DNA from: Campylobacter concisus
GTDB lineage: Bacteria > Campylobacterota > Campylobacteria > Campylobacterales > Campylobacteraceae
DNA length: 64,000 bases
NCBI RefSeq assembly: GCF_003048575.1
Contig: NZ_PIRZ01000004.1
Location: 171,182 to 235,181, forward strand
Direction of reading: 5' to 3'
Position numbers and translations under genes: made by a program. Each line of letters opens with the position of its first letter. The first letter of the stretch is position 1. This document shows positions 53,815 to 62,667 of the stretch, piece by piece. Under the pieces are notes generated by a model, which was not told the DNA's origin, did not search any database, and saw only the letters and a program-made list of their open reading frames with translations.

Positions 53815-54716
53815 AACTAAATGATCCATATAGCTGGGAAGGGAAATTAGACCCCAGTATTAATAGAGATAGTGACAATAAGTTATACGAGATATTAAAT
53901 AATTTATGTCGTACAGAAGAAGCACCAAACGACAATCTTGTAAGTGAATTAAGAGAAATATATAAAGATAATTTTAGACATAGCTACTCATCTATTAATG
54001 CTTCTTTGATAAGTATATCGAAGGGCGATATAACCAAGATAACTATAATTGCGAATAAGCTATTAGAGATTTATAAAGAGGTAGAAAAGAGTTTAAAAGC
54101 AAGTGACAAAAATGAAGAAGAATTTTTAAGGCATTTGTTCAAATTATATGATCATATAAATTTAGAGGCAGTTCAACTTCAATTTATGACAAGCACAAGC
54201 GAGCAAATAAGAAAAACAGAAAGCAATATTCAAAATACTGAGAATAAAATAAACGAACAATCCGAGGAAGTAAACAAAACAAAAGAAAGCATTCAAATAA
54301 CAAAAAATGAAATAGAACAAGTAAAGAATGTTATAGAGAAAACACAGGCAAATTATATTGCTATTTTAGGTATATTTGCTTCTATTATAATAGCTTTTGT
54401 TGCAAATATGTCTTTCTCTGCTTCTGTTTTGCAAAATATAGACAAGCCCAATACTCTCAAACTTGTAGCAATTATATGTTTCTTAGGTATTTTTATAGTC
54501 AATATATTAAATTTGCTTTTTAACTTTATTAGAGAAATACATTTTGGTAAAAGAGAAAATAATGGATGTTGCTCAAAACTTTGGCTTTTTAATGTAATTA
54601 TAATTTTTATTGCTACAATGTGCCTTATTAAGTCTTTAGAGTACGATAAAAAGTATTCACCAAAAAAAGATAATAACTCTACTATTAATTTTAATATCAC
54701 CGCTCCTCGCTCTTAA
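53811..54716 (+). CDS. Membrane partner of the Panacea antitoxin, probable toxin (PanT)
   Basis: 301 aa. Soluble N-terminal helical region (about 1-125), a coiled coil at about 130-180 (EQIRKTESNIQNTENKINEQ), then three predicted membrane helices: YIAILGIFASIIIAFVANMS, LVAIICFLGIFIVNILNLLF and LWLFNVIIIFIATMCLIKSL. The C-terminus is a short polar tail. No toxin family motif is recognised. By position next to PanA and by the known occurrence of membrane-acting Panacea toxins it is probably the toxin; damage to the membrane potential is inference. An alternative is an anti-phage effector with the same layout. Confidence 0.65.
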   Translation: MKLNDPYSWEGKLDPSINRDSDNKLYEILNNLCRTEEAPNDNLVSELREIYKDNFRHSYSSINASLISISKGDITKITIIANKLLEIYKEVEKSLKASDKNEEEFLRHLFKLYDHINLEAVQLQFMTSTSEQIRKTESNIQNTENKINEQSEEVNKTKESIQITKNEIEQVKNVIEKTQANYIAILGIFASIIIAFVANMSFSASVLQNIDKPNTLKLVAIICFLGIFIVNILNLLFNFIREIHFGKRENNGCCSKLWLFNVIIIFIATMCLIKSLEYDKKYSPKKDNNSTINFNITAPRS

Positions 54717-54841
54717 AACATTAGCAATTGTATTATTTTAATTCATATTGTAAATAATAGAATAGAAATGGTATCAATTATATTTTAAAATTGGTTAGTA
54801 AAGGTTGATGTTTATAAAAGATTATAATTGCTTATAAATAA

Positions 54842-54929
54842 TGGCGGGCAGAGAGAGATTCGAACTCTCGGTGAGTTGCCCCACACACGCGTTCCAGGCG
54901 TGCTCCTTAAACCGCTCGGACATCTACCC
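54842..54929 (-). tRNA. tRNA-Ser (anticodon GGA)
   Basis: Minus strand, 88 bases including an encoded CCA. The acceptor stem is GGGTAGA paired with TCTGCCC, discriminator G. The anticodon stem-loop is CACGC-CTGGAAC-GCGTG with GGA, reading UCC/UCU. A long variable arm, as in class II tRNAs, and a T-loop GTTCGAATC are present. Its 3' end faces the Panacea pair. Confidence 0.93.
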
Positions 54930-54973
54930 ATGAAGAAGTGGAATTATATCTTTATTTGCTTAATGCTTGGCTT

Positions 54974-55456
54974 TTAGAGCTTTAGTCCCAAGATAACGAC
55001 ATCTTTGTGCTCGCCATCCATCAGGCAAACGCCAGGCAGTTCGCCCCATTTTTCAAAGCCAAATTTCAAAAACAGCCCAAGGCTTGCTTTGTTTTTGCTA
55101 AAGATTAGTGCGATGATGTTTTTTAAATTTAGCTCTCTAGCTTCATTTAGGCTGTGGGCTAAAAGCTGTTTGCCGATGCCCCATTTAAGAGCCTTTTTAG
55201 CGACATAGATGCTTATCTCTACGCTTATATCGTAAGCGATTTTTGGATTAAAGTCACTCAGTGAGCAGTAGCCTAAAATTTCATCATTTTCTTTGTAGAT
55301 AAAGATAGGGCGCGAGCTGCCGTGGGCGTTAAACCAAGGCTCTCGCTCCTTTGTGCTAACTGGCTGCATATCAGCAGTCGCACTTCTATCTAAAATGTAG
55401 TCATTGTAAATTTGCGTGATTGCTTCAAGGTCGCTTAAATTTGCTCGCTCGATCAA
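54974..55456 (-). CDS. GNAT N-acetyltransferase (phosphinothricin/methionine-sulfoximine type)
   Basis: 160 aa. It begins with IERANLSDLEAITQIYNDYI and has EKSGWGIGKQLL-type acetyl-CoA loop in KKALKWGIGKQLLAHSL (about 90-106), followed by FLKFGFEKWGELPGVCLMDG at the end. The layout is that of the Pat/YncA group, which acetylates phosphinothricin or methionine analogues and related amino acids. The true substrate is unknown. Two bases after the upstream M48 protease gene, so it is its operon partner. Confidence 0.8.
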   Translation of the reverse strand: MIERANLSDLEAITQIYNDYILDRSATADMQPVSTKEREPWFNAHGSSRPIFIYKENDEILGYCSLSDFNPKIAYDISVEISIYVAKKALKWGIGKQLLAHSLNEARELNLKNIIALIFSKNKASLGLFLKFGFEKWGELPGVCLMDGEHKDVVILGLKL

Positions 55457-55458
55457 GC

Positions 55459-56262
55459 CTAGCTTCTTTTAGCTACTTGATAGATCGGCTCAAGCTTTGC
55501 TGCGATCTCTTTTAGATCTTTTATCCTACTCTCGTTTGATGGGTGTGTGCTTAAAATTTCAGGCACCTTTCCGCCACTCATCTTGCTCATTTTTACCCAG
55601 ACTTCGACCGCTTCTTTTGGATCGTATCCAGCTCTTGCCATTAGCTCAGTACCGATGTGATCAGCCTCGGTCTCATGCGAGCGAGAAAACGGCAGAGATA
55701 TGGTGTATTCGCTAGCTAAATTTAAAGCATTAGCTCCAAGATCGCCAAGGCCAGTAGCTGTAGCTATTGCAAAGATACCTATGCTTTTCATCTGATCAGC
55801 ACTTGCTTGCTCTCTGCTGTGCTCCCTAAGAGCGTGTGCGATCTCGTGCCCCATGACTGCAGCTAGCTGTGCATCTGTTAAATTTAGCCTTTTTATGATG
55901 CCACTATAAACGACTATCCTGCCACCTGGCATACACCAAGCATTTAGCGTATCCTCGTTAATGACATTTACTTGCCACTTCCATTTTAGAGCATCATCTC
56001 TAAAAACACCAGTTTGAGCGATGAGTCTTTTAGCGATATCTTGAACTCTTTTTGTAAGGATCGGATCGACGTTTAGCTCGCCTTTACTTCTAGCAGCTGT
56101 TAGCGTCTTGACATAGGCTTGGGCTGAGCTTTGCTCCATAGCTTCTGATGAGACTAGCATAAATTGCTTACGATCAGCACCAACAACGCCTGCTTTTGTA
56201 ACGCTTGAGCAGCCAGTGAAGAGCAAACTGGACACTAATAAAGTAAGTATAAAATTTTTCAT
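55459..56262 (-). CDS. M48-family periplasmic metalloprotease, lipoprotein
   Basis: 267 aa. FILTLLVSSLLFTGCSSVTK has a lipobox with Cys18, so the protein is probably outer-membrane or periplasm-anchored. The zinc site is AAVMGHEIAHALREHSREQ (HExxH at about 137-141), with the third ligand Glu in SRSHETEADHIGTELMARAG. It is like BepA/LoiP-type proteases that watch over outer-membrane protein quality. ATG 56262 behind AAAAAGGATAAAAA. Confidence 0.9.
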   Translation of the reverse strand: MKNFILTLLVSSLLFTGCSSVTKAGVVGADRKQFMLVSSEAMEQSSAQAYVKTLTAARSKGELNVDPILTKRVQDIAKRLIAQTGVFRDDALKWKWQVNVINEDTLNAWCMPGGRIVVYSGIIKRLNLTDAQLAAVMGHEIAHALREHSREQASADQMKSIGIFAIATATGLGDLGANALNLASEYTISLPFSRSHETEADHIGTELMARAGYDPKEAVEVWVKMSKMSGGKVPEILSTHPSNESRIKDLKEIAAKLEPIYQVAKRS

Positions 56263-56583
56263 TTTTATCCTTTTTGGACTAAAATTTCGCGTATTATAGC
56301 CTGAGTCGGATATGCATTGTTAAACGAGGGGATAAATTTAATTTTTGTGATATCAAAAATAGTAATTTGCTTTTTTGCAAATTTTAAAATCTTACTCACT
56401 CGCCTTAACAGACTGCTAAATTTAGGTCTCGTAGCTACTCGCCACTAAATTTAGAGCCGTGATATGCCAGCTCTAATTTTAAAATTTGCCTGACACTTGC
56501 CTGATGATAAAGTGTATTCAGTGTGCTGCTTGGTTTATGACCGCATAAATCAAAATTTAGATGCTATATCTTAAATTTAACCC
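56263..56583. other. Intergenic region between the M48 protease and SbmA-like genes
   Basis: 320 bases with no gene. It holds the hairpin AAATTTAGAGC / GCTCTAATTTT (56447-56457 with 56470-56480, one mismatch). Several copies of CTAAATTTAG-like words occur around it. The hairpin may end the SbmA-like transcript on the minus strand. Confidence 0.5.
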
Positions 56584-57552
56584 TTACGCCTTATAGTTTA
56601 TATTTCTCTCAAATTCTCTCAAACGTTTATTTACGGATCTTAACTCTGTTATCGTCGTCCAGTTGTCGATAAAGACGCTAAAACTCTCTCTAACTTGAGA
56701 AAAAGCGTTGCTAGCTTGTATAAGCACACCAAGCGTTATAACGCCGCTAAATAGACCATTTCCCATGATGACATAAGGTACGATGACAAGAATTTGTGAA
56801 AAAGAGATGAGCCAAAGGTTAAAGTAGCCGTAGTGCAAAAATAGTTTGTAATAATTTAACTTTACGCCTGTAAAAAGCTCTAGCATGACATTTGGCTGGC
56901 AAAATTTAGACTTATCATCTTCGCCGTAAACTAGCTCTTTTCTAAACGCCGCTTCTGCTTTTTGGTTGTTATACTCGATATGCGGGAGTTTAATGCCCAC
57001 AAACCACGAAATAATTAAGCCACCGATGCTAATTATTAAAGCGATATAAACAAGCGAGCCTTCGATATCTTTGATATAAGGCAAACTCACGCTCTTACTT
57101 AGCTCCCAAAGTACTGGTATAAAGGCAATTAGCGTCATGATCGCCCTTAAAACCTGCACACCAAGGCTTTCCATTATTTTGGCAAAGCGGTAGACGTCTT
57201 CTTGGATACGCTGCGAACTGCCTTCGATGTCACTTTTGCAGTTTTGCCAAAATTTTAGATATCTAAACGTCATCGCCTCTCTCCAGCGAAAGACCCAGTG
57301 GCTAGCAAAAAACGAGATCACAGTGTAAGTCACGACGTAAGGCATAGCGATTTTTATAAAGTTAAAAATTTCTCGCCAAAACTCACTTACATCATGATCT
57401 TTTGAGTTTTGCACGATGTCGTAGAAATTTTTATACCACTCGTTTATACGGACATTTAGGTGCGTTTGATAGACAAGAAGCAAGATGATAAATATCGCTC
57501 CGCCATAAGCCCAGAGTGCCCATTTTTTATCTTTAAAAAATGATGAAAACAT
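56584..57552 (-). CDS. SbmA/BacA-like peptide transporter
   Basis: 322 aa. It follows E. coli SbmA closely over its core: NEWYKNFYDIVQN, SHWVFRWREAMTFRYLKFW, IEGSSQRIQEDVYRFAKIME, VGIKLPHIEYNNQKAEAAFR, RKELVYGEDD and a C-terminal NWTTITELRSVNKRLREFE. These proton-driven inner-membrane proteins import proline-rich peptides, microcins and similar compounds. It is about 80 residues shorter than SbmA (406), missing the first membrane helices at the N-terminus, as is seen in some relatives. ATG 57552 with AAAAGGCACTTT. Confidence 0.85.
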   Translation of the reverse strand: MFSSFFKDKKWALWAYGGAIFIILLLVYQTHLNVRINEWYKNFYDIVQNSKDHDVSEFWREIFNFIKIAMPYVVTYTVISFFASHWVFRWREAMTFRYLKFWQNCKSDIEGSSQRIQEDVYRFAKIMESLGVQVLRAIMTLIAFIPVLWELSKSVSLPYIKDIEGSLVYIALIISIGGLIISWFVGIKLPHIEYNNQKAEAAFRKELVYGEDDKSKFCQPNVMLELFTGVKLNYYKLFLHYGYFNLWLISFSQILVIVPYVIMGNGLFSGVITLGVLIQASNAFSQVRESFSVFIDNWTTITELRSVNKRLREFERNINYKA

Positions 57553-57657
57553 AAAGTGCCTTTTATAAATTTTGGCGAATTATAGCAAGCAATATTAAGC
57601 ATTTATATAAAATTTAAATGTGAGCTATATCATTTTTCAAATTTTACGTAAAGGAAA

Positions 57658-58107
57658 ATGATGAAAAAATTAGCATTTTTGGCTCTTGGCTTTTTTGCAA
57701 CATTTGTATTTGCGGCTGATATGAAGGTCTATAAAAGCCCAACTTGTGGATGTTGTACTAGCTGGGGTGAGGCGATGCAGAAGGCTGGATTTAGCGAAGA
57801 GGTCATAAAAGTAGATGATATAGCAAAAGTTAAGAAAGAATTTAACGTGCCGCTAGAGCTTTCAAGCTGCCATACAGCAATCATCGATGGATATATCATA
57901 GAAGGTCATGTCCCAGCCGATGAGGTAAAGCGCCTACTAGAGCTTAAGCCAAAAGATGTAGTTGGTATCGCAGTACCTGGCATGCCGATGGAGAGCCAAG
58001 GTATGGAGCAAGGCAGTAAAGCTGAGCAATACGATGTTATTTTATTTAAAAAAGATGGCTCACAAGAAATTTTTGCCACTTACATCGGCACAAAAAAACT
58101 AAGATAA
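57658..58107 (+). CDS. DUF411 periplasmic metal-binding protein
   Basis: 149 aa. Signal peptide LAFLALGFFATFVFAADM, then the DUF411 signature: MKVYKSPTCGCCTSWGEAMQ, ELSSCHTAIIDGYIIEGHVP and GIAVPGMPMESQGMEQGS. The CGCC and Cys/His/Met residues suggest copper binding; members are often next to copper genes. ATG 57658 behind AAAGGAAA; a second ATG follows directly. It is a single gene converging on the NSS transporter. Confidence 0.88.
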   Translation: MMKKLAFLALGFFATFVFAADMKVYKSPTCGCCTSWGEAMQKAGFSEEVIKVDDIAKVKKEFNVPLELSSCHTAIIDGYIIEGHVPADEVKRLLELKPKDVVGIAVPGMPMESQGMEQGSKAEQYDVILFKKDGSQEIFATYIGTKKLR

Positions 58108-58116
58108 CTTCAAAAA

Positions 58117-58157
58117 TTTTTAAATTTAGCTCATTTTTGGCGAGCTAAATTTAAAAA
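58117..58157. terminator. Bidirectional terminator between the DUF411 and NSS genes
   Basis: A stem of about 16 bp (58117-58132 with 58142-58157, loop ATTTTTGGC), overlapping the stop codon of the NSS gene. A/T-rich outer pairs give U-tracts on both strands. Confidence 0.75.
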
Positions 58158-59476
58158 GAAATTCCCTTACTTACGGCTATGATACAAAGTAAAAATGTTA
58201 GCGGAACGTAGATAAATTTGCCTACAAAATACCAGAAATTACCATAAGATTTATTTGCTCCAGAATTTATCTCGTCTAAAATTTCATCTTTTTTAATAAT
58301 CCAGAACCAAGAAATAGCTCCGATTACCGCGCCGATTGGAATAATATAGATCGACACAAAGTCCATCCAAGGCCCCCAACTGCTAATAGGCTCCATAAAT
58401 GCTCCTATGCCAAAGCAAACTGCACAAAGTAGCGTGAGTGTCCAAAATCTACTAAGGAGCGGAAATTTATGCATTAGTGACTCGGCGACTACTTCAAACA
58501 TATTTTGAAGCGAGGTGATGCCACCAAAGATAACAGCTGTAAATAAAATAATGGCAAAAATTTGTCCGCCGATCATATTTTGTAAAATTTTAGGAAGCGT
58601 TACAAAAAGTAGTTTTGGACCTTCGGCTGGATCCATAGCATAGGCAAAGACTGCTGGGATCATAACAAGAGCGGCCACAAGAGCTGCGATAGTATCAAAA
58701 AAAGCCGTAGTTTTAGCACTTTCAACGATATCTTCATCTTTTGAAAGGTAAGCTCCATAAACTATCATGCCAGATCCTGTGATGGAGAGCGAGAAAAAGG
58801 CTTGACCCATCGCAGAAACCCATACCATCGGGTCCGCAAGCTTACTAAAGTCAGGGATAAAAAGGAATTTATACCCATCAAACGCATTTGGTAGCATTGC
58901 GACATTTATAGCCAGAATGCTAAACAATACGAAAAATAGTGGCATCATTATTTGATTTGTTTTTTCGATACTTTTTGCCCCAAAAAATAGTGTAAGAAGC
59001 GTGCCAACAACGATAATAAAATGATAAGGCAAGACTGAGTAATCTTGAAGTGCAAATGAGTTAAACCAAACGTTCGTATCAACGCTCATAAATGAGCCAG
59101 TAAGTGCCTGAGTAAGGGCTTTTAGCACGTAGGCGATGATGACTGCGTAGCCGATGGCTATACAAAGTGAACCAGCAAGTGGAAGCCAACCAATAATACT
59201 ACCAAATACGCCTAATTTTCTACTTTGCCAAGCATATTTATATGATCCAAGCGTACCAGTTTTTGCACGTCTGCCAATCGCATACTCCGCACTTAGACCA
59301 ACGTATGAAAAAAGAGCTATGAAAAAAACATAGATGAGTAAAAACGCTGCACCGCCATTTGTGCCAAGTTTATAAGGAAAGCCCCAGACATTTGCCATGC
59401 CAACTGCTGATCCAACACAGGCCAATATAAATGCCCAGCGCGATGAAAAATTCTTTTTGCTCATTGTAAAATCCAT
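58151..59476 (-). CDS. Sodium-dependent NSS-family amino acid transporter
   Basis: 441 aa, eleven to twelve membrane helices. The NSS/LeuT signature at the start is RWAFILACVGSAVGMANVWG with FPYKLGTNGGAAFLLIY, where Na1/Na2 and the substrate bind. GQAFFSLSITGSGMIVYGAY marks helix 6. It imports an amino acid or similar compound with sodium. The start may be ATG 59476 or ATG 59464 (MSKKNF); the latter fits relatives better but neither has a strong ribosome-binding site. Confidence 0.92.
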   Translation of the reverse strand: MDFTMSKKNFSSRWAFILACVGSAVGMANVWGFPYKLGTNGGAAFLLIYVFFIALFSYVGLSAEYAIGRRAKTGTLGSYKYAWQSRKLGVFGSIIGWLPLAGSLCIAIGYAVIIAYVLKALTQALTGSFMSVDTNVWFNSFALQDYSVLPYHFIIVVGTLLTLFFGAKSIEKTNQIMMPLFFVLFSILAINVAMLPNAFDGYKFLFIPDFSKLADPMVWVSAMGQAFFSLSITGSGMIVYGAYLSKDEDIVESAKTTAFFDTIAALVAALVMIPAVFAYAMDPAEGPKLLFVTLPKILQNMIGGQIFAIILFTAVIFGGITSLQNMFEVVAESLMHKFPLLSRFWTLTLLCAVCFGIGAFMEPISSWGPWMDFVSIYIIPIGAVIGAISWFWIIKKDEILDEINSGANKSYGNFWYFVGKFIYVPLTFLLCIIAVSKGISF

Positions 59477-59635
59477 AAATTTAGTGATGAAAATAATGTT
59501 ATCAAAATATGATTTAAGAACTTTTTATAAATCTTAAATTTAAGAAATGTTGTTACTTTTGGGCGTGGATAATTTGACCGCTAAATATAAATTCGCTATA
59601 ATCAGGCAAAAATTTTTAACTCTTAAGGATCATAA

Positions 59636-60976
59636 TTGAACCCCAGTAGCGATAATTCGCTTTTAATGGTAATACTTGCCATTGTATTCATTTTACTAAA
59701 TGCCTTTTTTGTTTTATCAGAATTTTCTCTTGTTAAAGTTCGTAAGTCTAGACTTGAAGAACTTATCAAAGAAAAAAAACCAAACGCTCAGCTTGCCTTT
59801 GAGATGTCAAACAAGCTTGATACTTATCTTAGTGCTACTCAGCTTGGTATCACACTAAGCTCACTTGCTCTTGGTTGGATCGGTGAGCCAGCAGTTGCAA
59901 GACTTATAGAAGCACCGCTTAAAAATTTCTTCAACTTTAGTGATATCTTAGTTCATACGGTTGGTTTTGCGATCGCATTTACGCTTATTACGTTACTTCA
60001 CGTTGTAATGGGTGAGCTTGTGCCAAAGTCAGTTGCTATCGCAAAGGCCGAGACTTCAGTGTTAAAAATCGCTCGTCCACTTCACTTTTTCTGGGTGCTA
60101 TTTTCGCCTGTAATTAAGCTTTTTGATATTTTAGCGACCATTGGACTTAAAATTTTAGGTATCCAGCCAGCTAAAGAGAATGAGCTAGCTCACTCTGAAG
60201 AAGAGATAAAAATCATCGTTGGTGAGAGCTTAAAGGGCGGCGTGCTTGATAGCTTTGAGACTGAGATCATTAAAAATGCAGTTGATTTTAGTGACACAGT
60301 CGCAAAAGAGATCATGACGCCAAGGCGTGATATGATCTGTATAAATAAACAAAAGAGTTTTGAAGAGAATTTGCAAGTCGTATTTGAGTCAAAATACACT
60401 CGCTTTCCTTATATAGACGGCTCAAAAGATATTATTTTGGGCATGATACACATTAGAGATATTTTGCAGCTCCACTTTAGCAAAGATAAAGAGAAGAGTT
60501 TTGACTCAATTGTTCGTAAATTTGTCATAGTGCCTGAGAGCCTTTCTATTTCAAAAGTGCTTGTAATGATGAATAAAGAGCAAATTTCAGCTGCACTTGT
60601 AGTCGATGAGTATGGCGGTACAGCCGGACTTCTTACGATGGAAGATATCATGGAAGAGGTGCTTGGTGATTTTAATGACGAGCACGATGAAGTTGATCAG
60701 CACTATAAAAAGATAAATGACAATATTTATGAATTTCAAGGCAGATATGATCTAGAGAGCGTAGAAGAGGTTCTTGGTATAAGCTTTGATGAAGAGACAG
60801 ATCAAGTAACGATCGGTGGATATGTCTTCAACTTAATCGGTCGTTTGCCAGTAGTTGGGGACAAGATCGAGGATGAAAACTGCTACTACGAAGTAAGAAA
60901 GATGGATGGAGCCAGTATCTCACGTGTAAAAGTTAGAAAAAAGATAAAAAATGAAGAGGAGAGCATTCAGTCTTAA
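59636..60976 (+). CDS. CorC/HlyC-type membrane protein (DUF21, CBS pair, CorC_HlyC)
   Basis: 446 aa. The DUF21 membrane domain covers about residues 8-200 (VILAIVFILLNAFFVLSEFS). A CBS pair spans about 215-330 (AKEIMTPRRDMICI and LVVDEYGGTAGLLTMEDIME), and a CorC_HlyC domain 350-440. It is related to magnesium efflux proteins of the CNNM/CorB group; haemolysin names in databases are misleading. The start is TTG 59636 with AAGGATCATAA upstream. Confidence 0.9.
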   Translation: MNPSSDNSLLMVILAIVFILLNAFFVLSEFSLVKVRKSRLEELIKEKKPNAQLAFEMSNKLDTYLSATQLGITLSSLALGWIGEPAVARLIEAPLKNFFNFSDILVHTVGFAIAFTLITLLHVVMGELVPKSVAIAKAETSVLKIARPLHFFWVLFSPVIKLFDILATIGLKILGIQPAKENELAHSEEEIKIIVGESLKGGVLDSFETEIIKNAVDFSDTVAKEIMTPRRDMICINKQKSFEENLQVVFESKYTRFPYIDGSKDIILGMIHIRDILQLHFSKDKEKSFDSIVRKFVIVPESLSISKVLVMMNKEQISAALVVDEYGGTAGLLTMEDIMEEVLGDFNDEHDEVDQHYKKINDNIYEFQGRYDLESVEEVLGISFDEETDQVTIGGYVFNLIGRLPVVGDKIEDENCYYEVRKMDGASISRVKVRKKIKNEEESIQS

Positions 60977-60988
60977 ATTTATATATTT

Positions 60989-61006
60989 ATGGCTTAAATA
61001 AGCCAT
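60989..61006 (+). terminator. Weak hairpin after the CorC-like gene
   Basis: ATGGCT (60989-60994) pairs with AGCCAT (61001-61006) around TAAATA, 12 bases after the stop. There is no U-run, so terminator function is doubtful. Confidence 0.35.
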
Positions 61007-61219
61007 GTTATGTAAATTTCTATCAATATTGTGATGCTATAGACTCAATTTTACCATTGCTTATCTCATTAAATTTTTGTTTCAGACAAGTATTCTAGTT
61101 GTAGTCAAACAAAATAAACTCATATAAATTTTTTCGAGTAGATATACAGCAGTAAAATTTAATCTTAAATTTTAAATATAGTTAATATAATTAAAAATTG
61201 TTTTTTACGAGGAGTAAAG

Positions 61220-62065
61220 ATGAGAATAATAAATGTAAAAGATATAAGAGAAGTCGTTGCCAAGCTTTGCAAACAGGCCTGTTATGTTGTGACGCCAGAT
61301 TTAAAGGCTGCTTTTACAAAGGCTCAAAGTAATGAAAGCTCGTCACTAGGCAAAGACATTTTGGGCAAAATTTTACAAAATGCTAAGCTTGCGGAAGAGG
61401 GCGTTGCGCCTATCTGCCAAGACACCGGTATGACGGTTGTTTTCGTGCAGATCGGCCAAGATGTGCATATTGAGGGTGGATATATTGAAGATGCGATAAA
61501 TGAGGGCATTGCGGAAGGCTACATTGAGGGCTACCTAAGAAAGTCAGTTGTTGCTGAGCCACTTTTTGAGAGAAAAAATACCACAAATAACACTCCAGCT
61601 GTCATCCACACTAGAATCGTGCCAGGAGATAAGCTAAAGATAAAAGTAGCTCCAAAAGGTTTTGGTAGTGAGAATAAATCAGTTTTAAAAATGCTTGTAC
61701 CAGCTGATGGCATAGAAGGTGTAAAAAAAGTCTTTTTAGAGGCCGTAAAATACGCTGGACCAAATGCCTGTCCTCCATTAACAATAGGCGTTGGCATAGG
61801 CGGTACGATGGATAAGGCAGCACTTTTGGCAAAAGAAGCGGCGGTTCGTTCGGTCGATAGTAAAAATTCTGATCCAAGATATGCCAAATTAGAAGATGAG
61901 CTACTAGAGCTTGCTTGCAAAACTGGTGTTGGTCCTCAAGGACTTGGTGGTGACACCACTGCTGTTAAAGTAAATGTCGAGTGGTATCCAACCCACATAG
62001 CAGGTCTTCCTGTTGCTATAAACATCAACTGTCACGCTGCACGCCACGCAGATGCCGAGCTTTAA
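61220..62065 (+). CDS. Class I fumarate hydratase, alpha subunit
   Basis: 281 aa. Fumarase/tartrate dehydratase N-terminal domain, which holds a [4Fe-4S] cluster with one open iron. Cluster cysteines are in APICQDTGMTVVF, GPNACPPLTIGVGIGG and ELACKTGVGPQGLGG. GGDTTAVKVNVEWYPTHIAG follows. It makes malate from fumarate with the beta subunit. L-tartrate dehydratase (TtdA) is the main alternative, but an organism of this kind needs a fumarase. ATG 61220 behind ACGAGGAGTAAAG. Confidence 0.9.
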   Translation: MRIINVKDIREVVAKLCKQACYVVTPDLKAAFTKAQSNESSSLGKDILGKILQNAKLAEEGVAPICQDTGMTVVFVQIGQDVHIEGGYIEDAINEGIAEGYIEGYLRKSVVAEPLFERKNTTNNTPAVIHTRIVPGDKLKIKVAPKGFGSENKSVLKMLVPADGIEGVKKVFLEAVKYAGPNACPPLTIGVGIGGTMDKAALLAKEAAVRSVDSKNSDPRYAKLEDELLELACKTGVGPQGLGGDTTAVKVNVEWYPTHIAGLPVAININCHAARHADAEL

Positions 62066-62074
62066 GGAGAGAAA

Positions 62075-62635
62075 ATGTCAGAAGTAAAAAGAATAACAGC
62101 ACCATTTGATAAAGAGGTGGTAAAAAGCCTAAAAGCAGGCGACAATGTCCTAATATCAGGCACTATCATAGCAGCTCGTGACGCTGCACATAAGGCACTT
62201 ACTGAAACATTGGCACGCGGCGAAAAACTACCAGTTGAACTAAAGGGTGAGACTATCTACTACGTCGGACCAACTCCAGCTAAGCCAAATCAAGCTATCG
62301 GCGCAGCAGGCCCAACAACAAGTGGTAGAATGGATAAATACACCCCAACTATGATAAATGAAGTTGGTATAAATGGTATGATCGGTAAAGGCTACAGGAG
62401 TGACGCAGTAGTCGAAGCTATGAAAAAATCATGCTGTGTTTATATGGTTGCTATCGGTGGTATCGGAGCGCTCATTAGCCAAAGTATCAAAAAATATGAA
62501 GTGCTAGCTTATCCAGAACTAGGACCAGAGGCAGTTGCTAGGCTTACAGTTGAGGATTTCCCAGCAATAGTTGCCATTGACTGCGAGGGCAATAACTTCT
62601 ACGAAGTTGGCCAAGCTCCTTACAAAAAGATATAA
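62075..62635 (+). CDS. Class I fumarate hydratase, beta subunit
   Basis: 186 aa. The C-terminal fumarase domain as a separate subunit: LKAGDNVLISGTIIAARDAA, YYVGPTPAKPNQAIGAAGPT and SGRMDKYTPTMINEVGINGM hold the active-site and substrate-binding residues. GEVGQAPYKKI-type ending (FYEVGQAPYKKI). Nine bases after the alpha gene, same operon, GGAGAGAAA before ATG. Confidence 0.92.
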   Translation: MSEVKRITAPFDKEVVKSLKAGDNVLISGTIIAARDAAHKALTETLARGEKLPVELKGETIYYVGPTPAKPNQAIGAAGPTTSGRMDKYTPTMINEVGINGMIGKGYRSDAVVEAMKKSCCVYMVAIGGIGALISQSIKKYEVLAYPELGPEAVARLTVEDFPAIVAIDCEGNNFYEVGQAPYKKI

Positions 62636-62642
62636 ATTTATC

Positions 62643-62664
62643 CCGCTAGCAAGCTAGCTAGCGG
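62643..62664. terminator. Terminator after the fumarase genes
   Basis: CCGCTAGC (62643-62650) pairs with GCTAGCGG (62657-62664), loop AAGCTA, followed by ACTTTAAT. It sits between convergent genes and may serve both. Confidence 0.65.
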
Positions 62665-62667
62665 ACT

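Noticed and set aside
61531..61920. Minus-strand open frame of 129 codons inside the fumarase alpha gene
   Set aside because: Ser/Pro-rich antisense reading of a clear iron-sulfur enzyme gene; no start signal.
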